Assembly (NCBI GenBank): GCA_002724635.1
Contig: PBPM01000051.1
Span: 1 to 62,325, forward strand
DNA length: 62,325 nucleotides
Origin: Rhodospirillaceae bacterium
GTDB taxonomy: Bacteria; Pseudomonadota; Alphaproteobacteria; UBA6615
Direction: 5' to 3'
The notes beneath the pieces were generated by a model. The model was not told the origin of the DNA and made no database searches. It was given only the letters and a program-made list of their open reading frames with translations. Every line of letters starts with the position of its first letter. Position 1 is the first letter of the stretch. The translations under genes and the position numbers were made by a program. Shown one piece after another: positions 47,187 to 55,822 of this stretch.

Positions 47187-47794
47187 CCGTCCTCGGCGTC
47201 GTCTTGGCTGGCGGGCGGGCGCGGCGCCTCGGAGGCGGCGACAAGGCGCTGGTCGAGATCGACGGGCGACCGCTGTTGGCTCACGCGATTGATCGGCTCG
47301 CCCCGCAGGTTTCGCAGATAGCGATCAACGCCAACGGCGACCCGTCCCGCTTCGATTCGTTCGGCCTGCCGGTCGTGGCGGACAGCGTCGATGGATTCGC
47401 GGGCCCGCTCGCGGGAGTGCTCGCGGGGCTGGATTGGGCGGCGGATAATACGGCTGCATGCGGCCGCATCGTGACCGTGGCCACCGACGCGCCCTTTTTT
47501 CCTAAGGATCTGGTCGCGTGCCTGATTGCGGCCGCCGATTCGGCGGATGCTAAGCTCGCCTGCGCCAAATCCGCCGACCGGCATCACCCGGTCTTCGGGC
47601 TCTGGCCGGTCGGTCTGCGCGAGGACTTGCGTCACGCGCTTGTAGAGGAAGGTATTCGCAAAGTGGACCTCTGGACCGTGCGCCATACGCTGGCCGTGGC
47701 CTCATTTCCCGCGTCGGTGGTGGATCCGTTCTTCAACATCAACCGGCCCGAAGACGTTGTCGCGGCGCGAGAAAATTTCAACAGTCTGAAATGA
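47183..47794 (+). CDS. mobA: Molybdenum cofactor guanylyltransferase
   Basis: 203 aa from the ATG at 47183. It attaches GMP to molybdopterin to make the bis-MGD used by formate dehydrogenase. The nucleotidyltransferase motif VVLAGGRARRLGGGDKAL is at the N-terminus and VTVATDAPFFP in the middle; DPFFNINRPEDV ends the fold. Confidence 0.93.
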   Translation: MTVLGVVLAGGRARRLGGGDKALVEIDGRPLLAHAIDRLAPQVSQIAINANGDPSRFDSFGLPVVADSVDGFAGPLAGVLAGLDWAADNTAACGRIVTVATDAPFFPKDLVACLIAAADSADAKLACAKSADRHHPVFGLWPVGLREDLRHALVEEGIRKVDLWTVRHTLAVASFPASVVDPFFNINRPEDVVAARENFNSLK

Positions 47795-47817
47795 CGGCCG
47801 CGCGGCCGAGACGCTAA

Positions 47818-47846
47818 TTGACTCTTGCGGCCGGACTCACTTAAAT
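47818..47846 (+). promoter_or_regulatory. Sigma70-like promoter with no gene behind it
   Basis: TTGACT (47818-47823) and TTAAAT (47841-47846) with an exact 17-base spacer. It matches the consensus at five and four positions and points into a region without a gene, towards the terminator at 48046. Confidence 0.5.
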
Positions 47847-47852
47847 CGTGTC

Positions 47853-48078
47853 CAAACAACAAAGGTTCTCGGGGAAAAACCCGGGTGCCGCGCACCGTAC
47901 GGCACATAATCCTGGCGGTGAGCAATACGGCCCGAGGAAGGGGAGGGGAGTAGAACACAGACGAGACGGCGCCTGGCGTCCGATCAGCGGGAAATGGGGG
48001 AAAAGAAGACCTGCCCGTGGAAAGTGTTCTATAATATTTTTGAGGGGTCCGGTGCCGATACGCGCCGGGCCTTTTTCT
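47853..48078 (+). ncRNA. Candidate small RNA
   Basis: The roughly 225-base interval between the promoter and the terminator at 48046-48081 has no convincing protein frame. It can form stems such as CTCGGG with CCCGAG, GTGCCG with CGGCAC, and TAGAACAC with GTGTTCTA, and contains several GGA elements. I do not recognise tmRNA, RNase P, SRP or 6S consensus elements. The region lies between convergent mobA and the cupin gene. Confidence 0.4.
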
Positions 48079-48081
48079 TTT
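48046..48081 (+). terminator. Rho-independent terminator
   Basis: A 10-bp stem (48046-48055 with 48062-48071, two G-T pairs), a six-base loop and TTTTTCTTTT. The T-rich tail points to termination of plus-strand transcripts. Confidence 0.8.
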
Positions 48082-48152
48082 GACGGATGGTCTTAAAGTC
48101 CGTCTCCACACAAATCGGCTGGAATGCAGGGGCGGGTCTGCGACCCGTCCGG

Positions 48153-48707
48153 CTAATCCGCTGGGACCTCTTTGAGGTTGCCCTCGTCGTCGACCTTAAG
48201 CCCGGTCTCGCGTGCGCGGTCGATGACGGAAGGGTGCCATGATATCTTGCCGGCGTTGGGGCCGCCAACGATGGCAAGCATCAGCGCATCGTCCTCACCC
48301 GAGACGCAGCGGAAGCCGCGATAGACGCCAGTCGGCACGCTGACAACGTCGAGGGGTTCGAGCGCGATCGCGCGCGCTTCGTCGCCCTCGAGCCAGACCA
48401 CCTCCCAAGTCCCCTTCATGGGCACGAAAATCTCTTCGGTCTGGTGTACATGGAAGGCCGGCCCGGAGCCGGAGCCCGGATGTGCCTTGTTGTACACCAG
48501 CGAGAAGCCGTGGGCGTTACCAAGCTTCGGCACGAGGTCGGGGTCGTCCATGTTCTCGGTGACGTTCATCCCGATGACGTTTACGATCTCGCGCTCGTGA
48601 CCGGGAATGCGCTGATCAAGATAGGCGAGGTCCGAGCCGTTGCAGTCGGCGTAGCGGACCACATGCTTCGATTCCATCTCGCTGACGGAGACCTTCGGCG
48701 TATCCAT
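48153..48707 (-). CDS. Cupin-domain protein
   Basis: 184 aa single-domain cupin. The metal ligands are in AFHVHQTEEIFVPMKGTW (HxH and Glu) and the histidine equivalent in the second motif is replaced by VVSVPTGVYRGFR. The C-terminus HPSVIDRARETGLKVDDEGN is shared with the paralogue at 58760. It follows the formate dehydrogenase gene by 55 bp, possibly in its transcript. Substrate unknown. Confidence 0.85.
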   Translation of the reverse strand: MDTPKVSVSEMESKHVVRYADCNGSDLAYLDQRIPGHEREIVNVIGMNVTENMDDPDLVPKLGNAHGFSLVYNKAHPGSGSGPAFHVHQTEEIFVPMKGTWEVVWLEGDEARAIALEPLDVVSVPTGVYRGFRCVSGEDDALMLAIVGGPNAGKISWHPSVIDRARETGLKVDDEGNLKEVPAD

Positions 48708-48762
48708 AGGGTTTACTCCCGGATGCGGTGGGCAACGTGTCGGGTGATGGGGCGCGGTCGCT

Positions 48763-51534
48763 CTACTCCGCCGCCCGTTTCTGGCTCGCTTCCACCTTTG
48801 CGGCGCAGAACTTGAACTCGGGAATTTTTCCGTACGGGTCGAGCTGCGGGTTGGTCAGCAGGTTGGCGGCGGCCTCGGCGAAGCAGAAGGGGATAAAGAC
48901 CATGCCCTCGGGCACGTCGCGGTCCGATCGCGCGGCGATCTCGATGGCACCGCGCCGGGTTGAGACCATGATCAGCTCGCCGGGCCACACGCCGAGGCGC
49001 TTCATCTCAAGCGGATGCAGAGATGCCACCGCCTCGGGCTCGAGTGCGTCGAGCACCGTCGCTCGGCGCGTGATCGCGCCCGTGTGCCAGTGCTCAAGCA
49101 GTCGCCCGGTCGACAGCACCATAGGGTAGTCGGGGTCGGGCAGCTCGTCGGGCGGTAGCACCTCGGTCGGCACAAACCTGCCGCGCCCGGATGCGGTTGG
49201 GAAGCCCTCGCCGAACATGACCTCCGTCCCCGCGCAGTCCTCGCTGTCGCAGGGGTAGGTGACCGCGCCCTCGCGCTCTAGCCGTTCCCAGGAGATGCCA
49301 TCGATCGAGTTCATCGCCTGGCGTAGCTCACCATAAACGTCGCGTGGGCCGTCATAGGTCCAGTCGAGCCCGACGCGCCGCGCAATCTCCTGGATGATCC
49401 ACCAGTCCTGACACGCGATGCCCGGCGGGTCCAGGGCCGGGCGGCCGAGCTGCACCTGGCGGTTGGTATTTGTGACGGTGCCGGACTTCTCGGGCCAGGC
49501 CGAGGCCGGAAGTATCACGTCGGCGTGGAACGCCGTCTCGGTCAGGAAAATTTCTTGTCCCACCAGGTGATCAAGCGCCGCGAGCCCCTGGCGGGCATGG
49601 TGCTGGTCGGGATCCGACATGGCGGGGTTCTCGCCCATTACGTACATGGCGCGGATGTCATGCGCGCGCGCGGCGTCCATGATCTCGACAACGGTGAGTC
49701 CGGGCTCGGGGTTCAGCGGCTCGATGCCCCAAAGCCGCTCGAACTTCGCCTTCGCGCCGGGGTCGGAGACCGACTGATAGTCCGGATAGACCATGGGGAT
49801 CAGGCCCGCGTCGGATGCGCCCTGAACGTTGTTCTGGCCGCGAAGCGGATGCAGTCCCGTCCCCGGGCGTCCGACATGACCGGTCATTAGCGCCAGCGAG
49901 ATCAGGCAGCGAGCATTGTCGGTGCCGTGGACATGCTGGGAGATCCCCATACCCCAGAAGATCATTGCGCGATTGGCGGTGGCGTAGGTACGCGCGATGG
50001 TCCTGATCATCTCGGCGTCGATGCCGCAGACATCCGCCATGGCCTCGGGCGTGAAAGCAGTCAACGATGCCTTCAGCACCGCGTAATCCTCGGTGTGGCC
50101 AGCGATATACTTCTCGTTGGTCAGCCCCTCGGAGACGATCGTGTGCATGATCGCGTTGAGTAGCGCGACGTCGGTGCCCGGCCTAAACTGCAGGAAATGG
50201 TCGGCGTGACGTGTCAGCGCATAGCCGCGCGGGTCAATCAGGATCAGCTTCGCGCCGCGTCGAGCGGCTTCTTTGATGTAGGTCGCTGCGACTGGGTGGT
50301 TCTCGGTCGGGCGCGCGCCGATGACGATGATGCAGTCTGTGTCTTCCGCGGCGGTAAACGGCGCGGTGACTGCGCCCGAGCCGATGGTCTCCATCAGTGC
50401 CGCGACCGAGCTCGCGTGGCACAGCCGAGTGCAGTGATCGACGTTGTTGGTCCGGAAACCGGCGCGGATCAGTTTCTGGAACAGGTAGGCCTCCTCGTTG
50501 GAGCCCTTGGCCGACCCGAAGCCGGCGATGCTGTCGCCGCCATGTTCTTCGAGGACGCGCACCAGCCCGGCGGCCGCTGCGTCGAGCGCCTCGTCCCAGC
50601 TAGCGGTTCGGAAATGGGTCGAGGGATCGGCCGGATCCACCTGGTCATCCCAGCGCTTGCCGACGCCGTCCTTTCGGATCAGGGGCGTGGTCAACCGGTG
50701 GGGGTGGTGCACATAGTCGAGCCCGAAGCGGCCCTTCACACAAAGGCGCTGTTCGTTCGCCGGGCCGTTGCGGCCCTCGACCTTCTGAATCTGCCCGTCC
50801 TTAAGGTGATAGGTGACTTGACAGCCGACGCCGCAGAAAGGACACACGCTGTCTACGGTTTCATCGGCCTTGGCGACGCCGATCCCGATTTCATCGACCA
50901 TAGTCGAAGGAAGAAGCGCCCCCGTCGGGCAGGCTTGGACGCATTCGCCGCACGCCACGCAGGTGGATTGGCCCATTGGGTCATTGAAGTCGAAGACGAT
51001 CTTTGAGTCCGCGCCGCGCATGGCCATGCCGATCACGTCGTTCGTCTGCACCTCGCGGCAGGCCCGAACGCACAGGTTGCAGTGGATGCAGGCGTCGAGG
51101 TTAACCGCCATCGCCGGGTGGCTGGAATCGGCCTCGGGTGAGGATTCCCTCGCGGGGAACCGGCTGTCGGCGATGTCCAGCCGGTCTGCCCACTGCCAGA
51201 ATTTGGAATCGCCGTCATGGGCTTTCGCCCGGTCCGGCTGGTCGGCCGCGAGCATCTCGAGCACCATGGCGCGGGCCTTGGCCGCCCGCTCAGCCTCGGT
51301 GTCGACCACCATACCCTCGGTCGGCTTGCGTAGGCATGATGCGGCGAGCACCCTTTCGCCCTCGATATGGACCATGCAGGCGCGACAGTTTCCGTCGGCC
51401 CGGTAGCCCGGCTCAGGCGTATAGCAGAGATGGGGAATCTCCGTCCCCTCGCGTGCCGAGACCTGCCAGATGGTCTCGCCCGACGCGGCCGTGACCTCGC
51501 GACCGTCGAGGATGAAACGGATCGTGTCACTCAT
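48763..51534 (-). CDS. fdsA: NAD-dependent formate dehydrogenase, catalytic subunit
   Basis: 923 aa molybdo/tungsto-enzyme oxidising formate to CO2. Clusters in order: N-terminal [2Fe-2S] (HLCYTPEPGYRADGNCRAC), [4Fe-4S] pair (CIHCNLCVRAC and CVACGECVQACPTGAL), then CPFCGVGCQ before the bis-MGD domain. The metal-binding residue is a cysteine with adjacent histidine (TRLCHASSV, near residue 380), not selenocysteine. Ends with the molybdopterin dinucleotide domain. No signal peptide, so cytoplasmic. Confidence 0.95.
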   Translation of the reverse strand: MSDTIRFILDGREVTAASGETIWQVSAREGTEIPHLCYTPEPGYRADGNCRACMVHIEGERVLAASCLRKPTEGMVVDTEAERAAKARAMVLEMLAADQPDRAKAHDGDSKFWQWADRLDIADSRFPARESSPEADSSHPAMAVNLDACIHCNLCVRACREVQTNDVIGMAMRGADSKIVFDFNDPMGQSTCVACGECVQACPTGALLPSTMVDEIGIGVAKADETVDSVCPFCGVGCQVTYHLKDGQIQKVEGRNGPANEQRLCVKGRFGLDYVHHPHRLTTPLIRKDGVGKRWDDQVDPADPSTHFRTASWDEALDAAAAGLVRVLEEHGGDSIAGFGSAKGSNEEAYLFQKLIRAGFRTNNVDHCTRLCHASSVAALMETIGSGAVTAPFTAAEDTDCIIVIGARPTENHPVAATYIKEAARRGAKLILIDPRGYALTRHADHFLQFRPGTDVALLNAIMHTIVSEGLTNEKYIAGHTEDYAVLKASLTAFTPEAMADVCGIDAEMIRTIARTYATANRAMIFWGMGISQHVHGTDNARCLISLALMTGHVGRPGTGLHPLRGQNNVQGASDAGLIPMVYPDYQSVSDPGAKAKFERLWGIEPLNPEPGLTVVEIMDAARAHDIRAMYVMGENPAMSDPDQHHARQGLAALDHLVGQEIFLTETAFHADVILPASAWPEKSGTVTNTNRQVQLGRPALDPPGIACQDWWIIQEIARRVGLDWTYDGPRDVYGELRQAMNSIDGISWERLEREGAVTYPCDSEDCAGTEVMFGEGFPTASGRGRFVPTEVLPPDELPDPDYPMVLSTGRLLEHWHTGAITRRATVLDALEPEAVASLHPLEMKRLGVWPGELIMVSTRRGAIEIAARSDRDVPEGMVFIPFCFAEAAANLLTNPQLDPYGKIPEFKFCAAKVEASQKRAAE

Positions 51535-51574
51535 GACCTGATCATATCACGCGGATGGCGCGGCGAATGCCGGA

Positions 51575-52021
51575 CTAGCGAATTTCCAGAAGTTCGACGT
51601 CGAACATCAGGGTTGCGTTCGGCTGTATGACGCCGCCGGCGCCGCGCGCGCCATAGCCCAAAGCGGGCGGAATGATTAGGGTGCGCTTGCCACCGGGGCG
51701 CATGCCCGCGACGCCCTCGTCCCAGCCGCTTATGACGCGGCCGGCGCCGAGCGGGAAGTTGAAGGGCTGCCCGCGGTCGACGGAGCTGTCGAACCTGTTA
51801 CCCTTTTCTCCGTCGACATAAAGCCAGCCGGTGTAGTGCACGACCACATTGTCCCCGGCCTTGGCCTTCTCGCCGGCGCCGGCCTCATGCTCGATATAGC
51901 GCAGGCCGCTGGAAGTAGTGATTGTATCTTGGGCTTCGGAATCATGGGGCATTAGAAAAACCATCGCCGCGACCAAAAGAACCGCGATCAGCAGGGGGTG
52001 AACTCGAAAAAGGGACGCCAT
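51575..52021 (-). CDS. FKBP-type peptidyl-prolyl isomerase
   Basis: 148 aa from the ATG at 52021 (GGAGG). A signal peptide is followed by a single FKBP domain: VVVHYTGWLYVDGEKGNRFD, PFNFPLGAGRVISGWDEGV and IPPALGYGARGAG. Periplasmic folding factor. It lies between the two formate dehydrogenase genes, an unusual place. Confidence 0.92.
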   Translation of the reverse strand: MASLFRVHPLLIAVLLVAAMVFLMPHDSEAQDTITTSSGLRYIEHEAGAGEKAKAGDNVVVHYTGWLYVDGEKGNRFDSSVDRGQPFNFPLGAGRVISGWDEGVAGMRPGGKRTLIIPPALGYGARGAGGVIQPNATLMFDVELLEIR

Positions 52022-52149
52022 GGGATACCTCCGGGGCGAAAAGTGCAAGGCAAGGCCGAGATATGGCCAATTCTCTTACTCGGTCGAAATGGACTGCGCG
52101 TGATCGGATCACGCACTCTCCTTAAGGATACCGCGCTGCACCGCACTGG

Positions 52150-52400
52150 TCAGCACCGATCCCTCATAAAGTCCCATGGCATCTGTTTACTTTGGGAACC
52201 GGACTTCGCGCGGAACTCGTCCTTGGTAATTATCGACGTAACGAAGATGCGCTCGAAAGGCAGCTTCGCGAGTAACCTCTCCATCAGCATCCGTCCAGCG
52301 CTGCGCCCTATATGCTCCGGGGCGATCACCGCATCGAAGACGTTCGCATAGTAGCCACCGTCCGAGTTGGCGTGTGCTGCGCAACGGAGGCCCCTGCGCC
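52150..52400 (-). pseudogene. GNAT acetyltransferase remnant
   Basis: The minus-strand frame reads GYYANVFDAVIAPEHIGRSA and MLMERLLAKLPFERIFVTSI, recognisable as the second half of a GNAT domain (acetyl-CoA loop degenerate). The N-terminal half is missing, with only unrelated sequence before it. Probably a decayed gene. Confidence 0.55.
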
Positions 52401-52401
52401 G

Positions 52402-52777
52402 AACGACCCGCGGGCGAAAGCGGGTCTCTACTAGCGAGCCGATGACCACGCTGGCCGACCACCTTTATCACGCGCCAAGCGAACTCCACCGGTAGGGGCG
52501 AGCAGTAATTTATTTATTTCGGCTAGAAGATTACGGACGCGGCACCCTTCATCGAGCATCATTTCTAGTTGTATTAGGTTTTTTTTCAAGGTCTGTAAGA
52601 CCTCTTCATCGGTCGCAGTTCCCTGCGCTCAACAGATGGGACTGAGAATGTCGGTTCAGCACTGATGATCGAGCTGCCGAAGCGCACCGCAGCGGAAGGT
52701 TTCTGGATGCTTGACCCGTTCTCGGTGAACGGCGGCTTCTAGAACTATTTCAGGATCTATTTCTGGGTGTTCGGGGG
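52402..52777 (-). other. Spacer without a recognised gene
   Basis: On the minus strand, a short open frame between about 52444 and 52630 gives a helical sequence (LQTLKKNLIQLEMMLDEG) without a usual start. It may be a fragment of a coiled-coil protein. No FdsD-like gene is visible here. The rest shows nothing recognisable. Confidence 0.35.
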
Positions 52778-54481
52778 CTAGCACGCCGCTTTGCCATCCG
52801 GGAAATGCTTCAGCACGCTCTCCATAGGATTGGGGGCGGCTTGGCCAAGGCCACAGATTGAGGCGTCGCGCATAGTTTGTGCCAGCTCCGTTAGGAGCTC
52901 GCCATCCCAGTTGCCGGCCTGCATCAGCTTTACTGCCTTTTCGCAACCGACCCGGCACGGTGTGCACTGGCCGCAGCTTTCGTCCTCGAAGAACCGCGTT
53001 AGGTTCAGCGCTGCGCCGCGTATGTCGTCCTCCCGGGACAGCACGACCACCGCACCCGAACCGACGAACGCGCCATGCTCCTCGAGCGTGCCGAAGGCAA
53101 GCGGCAGGTCGGCCATCGATGCTGGCAGGATACCGCCGGAGGCGCCACCCGGCAGGTAGGCGGCCAACTGATGTCCGTCGGCCATACCGTCGCAATATTC
53201 CGCCACCAGTTCGTTCAGGGTGATGCCGTTTGGCGCTATCTTGACACCCGGTGTCCTGACCCTGCCGGAGACCGAAAAGGCTCGCACGCCGGCGTGGCCT
53301 CGGCGCCCCTGTTCCCGGTACCAGTCGGCGCCAGATTCCATGATCTCACGCACCCAAAAGACGGTTTCCACATTGTGCACCAGGGTTGGCTGTCCAAAGA
53401 TGCCGTGCTGCGCGACATAGGGCGGCCGATGGCGCGGCAGCCCGCGCTTACCCTCTATAGATTCGATTAGCGCGCTTTCCTCGCCGCAGATGTAGGCGCC
53501 GGCGCCCCTGCGCAGCCGGATAAAACCCGGCCCGATGATGCCGGCCGCCTCGATGGCGGCGGTCTCGCGTTGCAGGATCTCGCGCGCGACCGGATACTCG
53601 TCACGCAGGTAGATCCAGAGAGCTTCCGCATCGACGGCCCAAGCAGCGATCAGTGCGCCCTCTAGGACCGAATGGGGTGAACGCTCCAGCAAATAGCGAT
53701 CCTTGAACGTGCCGGGCTCACCCTCGTCGGCATTGATCACCACTGCCCGTGCGCCGTCTTCGGCGCGTACTAATTCCCATTTCCTTGCGACCGGGAAACC
53801 GGCGCCACCCATGCCGCGCAGCTCAGCGCGGGTCAGCGTTTCATGCACCATCTCGTAGGTCCGGTGCTCGGCCACGCATGACCGGAACATCGCATACGCG
53901 CCGCGCTTCTGCGCAACGTCGAGATTCTGATATGGCTGCAAGTCTGGCGTCGTGTCGCCGGTGGCCAGCGTTGCGGCGATGGATACGGCGGTCGCACGAT
54001 CCACATGCCGGCGCCCCACTGCGGCGACCGGCGCATGATCGCATCGCCCCATGCACGGCGCGCGAATCACGCGCACATCGGCCGCGCTGTCTTCCGCGAC
54101 CACGGCCTGTAGCTTTGTGGCGCCGGCCTGCATGCAGGGCAGGCTGTCGCAAACGCGGATTGTGACCGCCGGTATTTCCGCGTCATCGTCTGTAGCGACG
54201 TCGAAGTGCGCATAGAAGGTCGCGACCTCGTAGACCTCGACAAGGGACAGGCGCATAAGGTCGGCCAGCGCGGTGAGGTGCCGGGGGGTCAGGCCTCGAT
54301 AATTATCCTGAAGCTGGTGCAAATACTCGATCAGGAGGTCGCGGTCGAGAGAGGCTGCGCCCAGCACAGCCCGCACCTCTGCAACGGCGTTAGGGTCCAC
54401 CTGCCGTCCCTTCGGTGCCTGCACGGACTTGCGCCGGCCACTACCCGGATGATGAAAGGATTGCGGCCTAGGGTCGCTCAT
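52778..54481 (-). CDS. fdsB: NAD-dependent formate dehydrogenase, fused FdsG-FdsB (diaphorase) subunit
   Basis: 567 aa. Residues 1-165 are a NuoE/FdsG-like thioredoxin fold with [2Fe-2S] cysteines (CDSLPCMQAGA and CMGRCDHAP). The rest is NuoF/FdsB-like: the FMN/NAD region GMGGAGFPVARKW, GRGAGAY-type glycine loop in RRGAGAYICGEESALIESIEG and the [4Fe-4S] motif CGQCTPCRVGC. The two subunits are usually separate in FdsGBA systems. It passes electrons from FdsA to NAD. First gene of the group. Confidence 0.93.
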   Translation of the reverse strand: MSDPRPQSFHHPGSGRRKSVQAPKGRQVDPNAVAEVRAVLGAASLDRDLLIEYLHQLQDNYRGLTPRHLTALADLMRLSLVEVYEVATFYAHFDVATDDDAEIPAVTIRVCDSLPCMQAGATKLQAVVAEDSAADVRVIRAPCMGRCDHAPVAAVGRRHVDRATAVSIAATLATGDTTPDLQPYQNLDVAQKRGAYAMFRSCVAEHRTYEMVHETLTRAELRGMGGAGFPVARKWELVRAEDGARAVVINADEGEPGTFKDRYLLERSPHSVLEGALIAAWAVDAEALWIYLRDEYPVAREILQRETAAIEAAGIIGPGFIRLRRGAGAYICGEESALIESIEGKRGLPRHRPPYVAQHGIFGQPTLVHNVETVFWVREIMESGADWYREQGRRGHAGVRAFSVSGRVRTPGVKIAPNGITLNELVAEYCDGMADGHQLAAYLPGGASGGILPASMADLPLAFGTLEEHGAFVGSGAVVVLSREDDIRGAALNLTRFFEDESCGQCTPCRVGCEKAVKLMQAGNWDGELLTELAQTMRDASICGLGQAAPNPMESVLKHFPDGKAAC

Positions 54482-54598
54482 GATCGCTCGGTCGATTGAT
54501 ATGGATTAGCGGGAAGGCTAGCGGACGAACCGTATTAGATTGACCGGCATGGCTGCGGTCAACCTGTTGGGTGCCGCGTCCGTGCAGAAGGGAAATCG

Positions 54599-54997
54599 AT
54601 GGGACCGTCAATAGAATTGCCTATCGCGGACCCCCGCATGTCGCGTGTGTGCCACGACCTGATAAGTCCCGTAGGCGCGGTCAACAGCGGGATCGAGCTG
54701 CGTTCGGAGCTTGTCGCCGCTGGGCAGCGAGAGCCTGTCGCGCGTGGCGGAACCCTGCAGGTGTATGTGGACCCCGACATGGCGACAGAGATTACTGTCG
54801 CCGGCGAGGGCGCGCAGATCGGCGCCGGGGAGCGTACGGCGCCGGAGGGAAGTCTTGCGAATGGCAGCCCCGCTGCGAAAACCGTCCACGCCTAATTCAT
54901 AAAATGCGTCGCCCGCCACCTCACGGTAGACGTCGGCCTCGCGGTCGGCGACGGCGTCGTCACCTTCACAGCGCGGCTTCTTGAGTCTGATTTATGA
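54599..54997 (+). pseudogene. chpT: chpT remnant (histidine phosphotransferase)
   Basis: The frame begins with SRVCHDLISPVGAVNSGIEL, which is the phosphorylated-His helix of ChpT (His19), then, after a gap of about 70 expected residues, gives the C-terminal part: GGTLQVYVDPD, EITVAGEGAQ and AAKTVHA. TAA at 54893-54895 breaks the frame, which continues as FIKCVARHLTVDVGLAVGDG and VVTFTARL to 54997. So the core is deleted and the end is cut by a nonsense codon. Confidence 0.68.
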
Positions 54998-55015
54998 GGC
55001 GGGCCTCGGCGCTCC

Positions 55016-55510
55016 TCAGCCCGTCGGGGTCTTGTCGTTCCAATTTTCTGGCCGCAGTGCGAGCTGTGCGAGGCCTTCCATGTCGGCGGCTTCCTCGGCC
55101 GGGAAGTTGAGCTCGACCGTAATCCCATTCGGGTCGCGTACGAAGACCTGATAGAGGTCCTCCTTGCTCGCTTGCTGCTCGAGATAGGTGATACCGCGCG
55201 CCTTGAACCGGTCGGTCATCTCCACACGGTTCGCGGCGCGGAACGCGATGTGGTGGATGGGTCGGCTGCCTTGCGCGATATCTTCTGGTGTCGCGTTCGG
55301 GTCCGCGGCGGGACGCACCTCGTCGTCGGGGCGCGGCGGGACCACATGGATGACATCGCGATCGCCCAGATAGAGCCAGGTTACCTCCACGTCCGGACCA
55401 AAATCTGGGTGCGGGCCTTTTTCGAATCCCAGATTTTCTACGTACCAATGGACCGTGGCCTCGTAGTCTTGGGCGACGACGAGAAAATGTTCGAGGTGTG
55501 AGATGGTCAT
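55016..55510 (-). CDS. VOC family protein (glyoxalase/dioxygenase fold)
   Basis: 164 aa with one VOC unit: SHLEHFLVVAQDYEATVHWY, a histidine in RPIHHIAFRA and the glutamate in RDPNGITVELNFPAEE as metal ligands. Typical of glyoxalase-type lyases and extradiol dioxygenases. Divergent from dksA; a terminator lies upstream. Confidence 0.85.
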   Translation of the reverse strand: MTISHLEHFLVVAQDYEATVHWYVENLGFEKGPHPDFGPDVEVTWLYLGDRDVIHVVPPRPDDEVRPAADPNATPEDIAQGSRPIHHIAFRAANRVEMTDRFKARGITYLEQQASKEDLYQVFVRDPNGITVELNFPAEEAADMEGLAQLALRPENWNDKTPTG

Positions 55511-55591
55511 GCCAGAAGTCTCCGGGTCGATATCGGCGAAAAGTTAGCGGAAATTTATCATTCTTTGAAACTGTGGCACGGCGACGCGCCC

Positions 55592-55621
55592 AAAAGAAAC
55601 GGCCGGCGAGGGGCCGGCCGT
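55592..55621 (-). terminator. Rho-independent terminator pointing to the minus strand
   Basis: A GC-rich stem (55599-55607 with 55613-55621) followed, read leftwards, by TTTCTTTT. It lies upstream of the VOC gene. No minus-strand gene ends here, so it may belong to a lost gene or to an antisense transcript. Confidence 0.65.
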
Positions 55622-55822
55622 GCGACTGATTAGCATCGCTCGCATCGGCAGTCCGGAACGGTTCTAATCGCCCGTTTAAATGATCTTGAAGTGCCCGATC
55701 CGCGCCGGTTTGCCTCACAATCTCAACACGCTCGGACACTTGCCGCCGCGGGGTCCGCCGCATATATTCCGCGCCCGGAACAGCTTTATGTTGCGTTTGA
55801 GTTTTTGAGGGAGTTGCCCGTC

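Noticed and set aside
47853-48078. 6S, SRP, RNase P or tmRNA identity for the candidate RNA
   Set aside because: None of their conserved sequence elements could be found by eye; only an unnamed RNA is supported.
47848-48096. A basic 82-aa protein starting with GTG at 47848
   Set aside because: It has no ribosome site, no family motifs and covers a promoter-terminator unit better explained as RNA.
48763-51534. Selenocysteine in the formate dehydrogenase
   Set aside because: The metal-ligand position is encoded as cysteine (TRLCHAS) and the frame has no in-frame TGA.
52656-53195. A 179-aa frame within the 5' spacer and fdsB
   Set aside because: It is mostly a frame shadow of fdsB with no family motifs.
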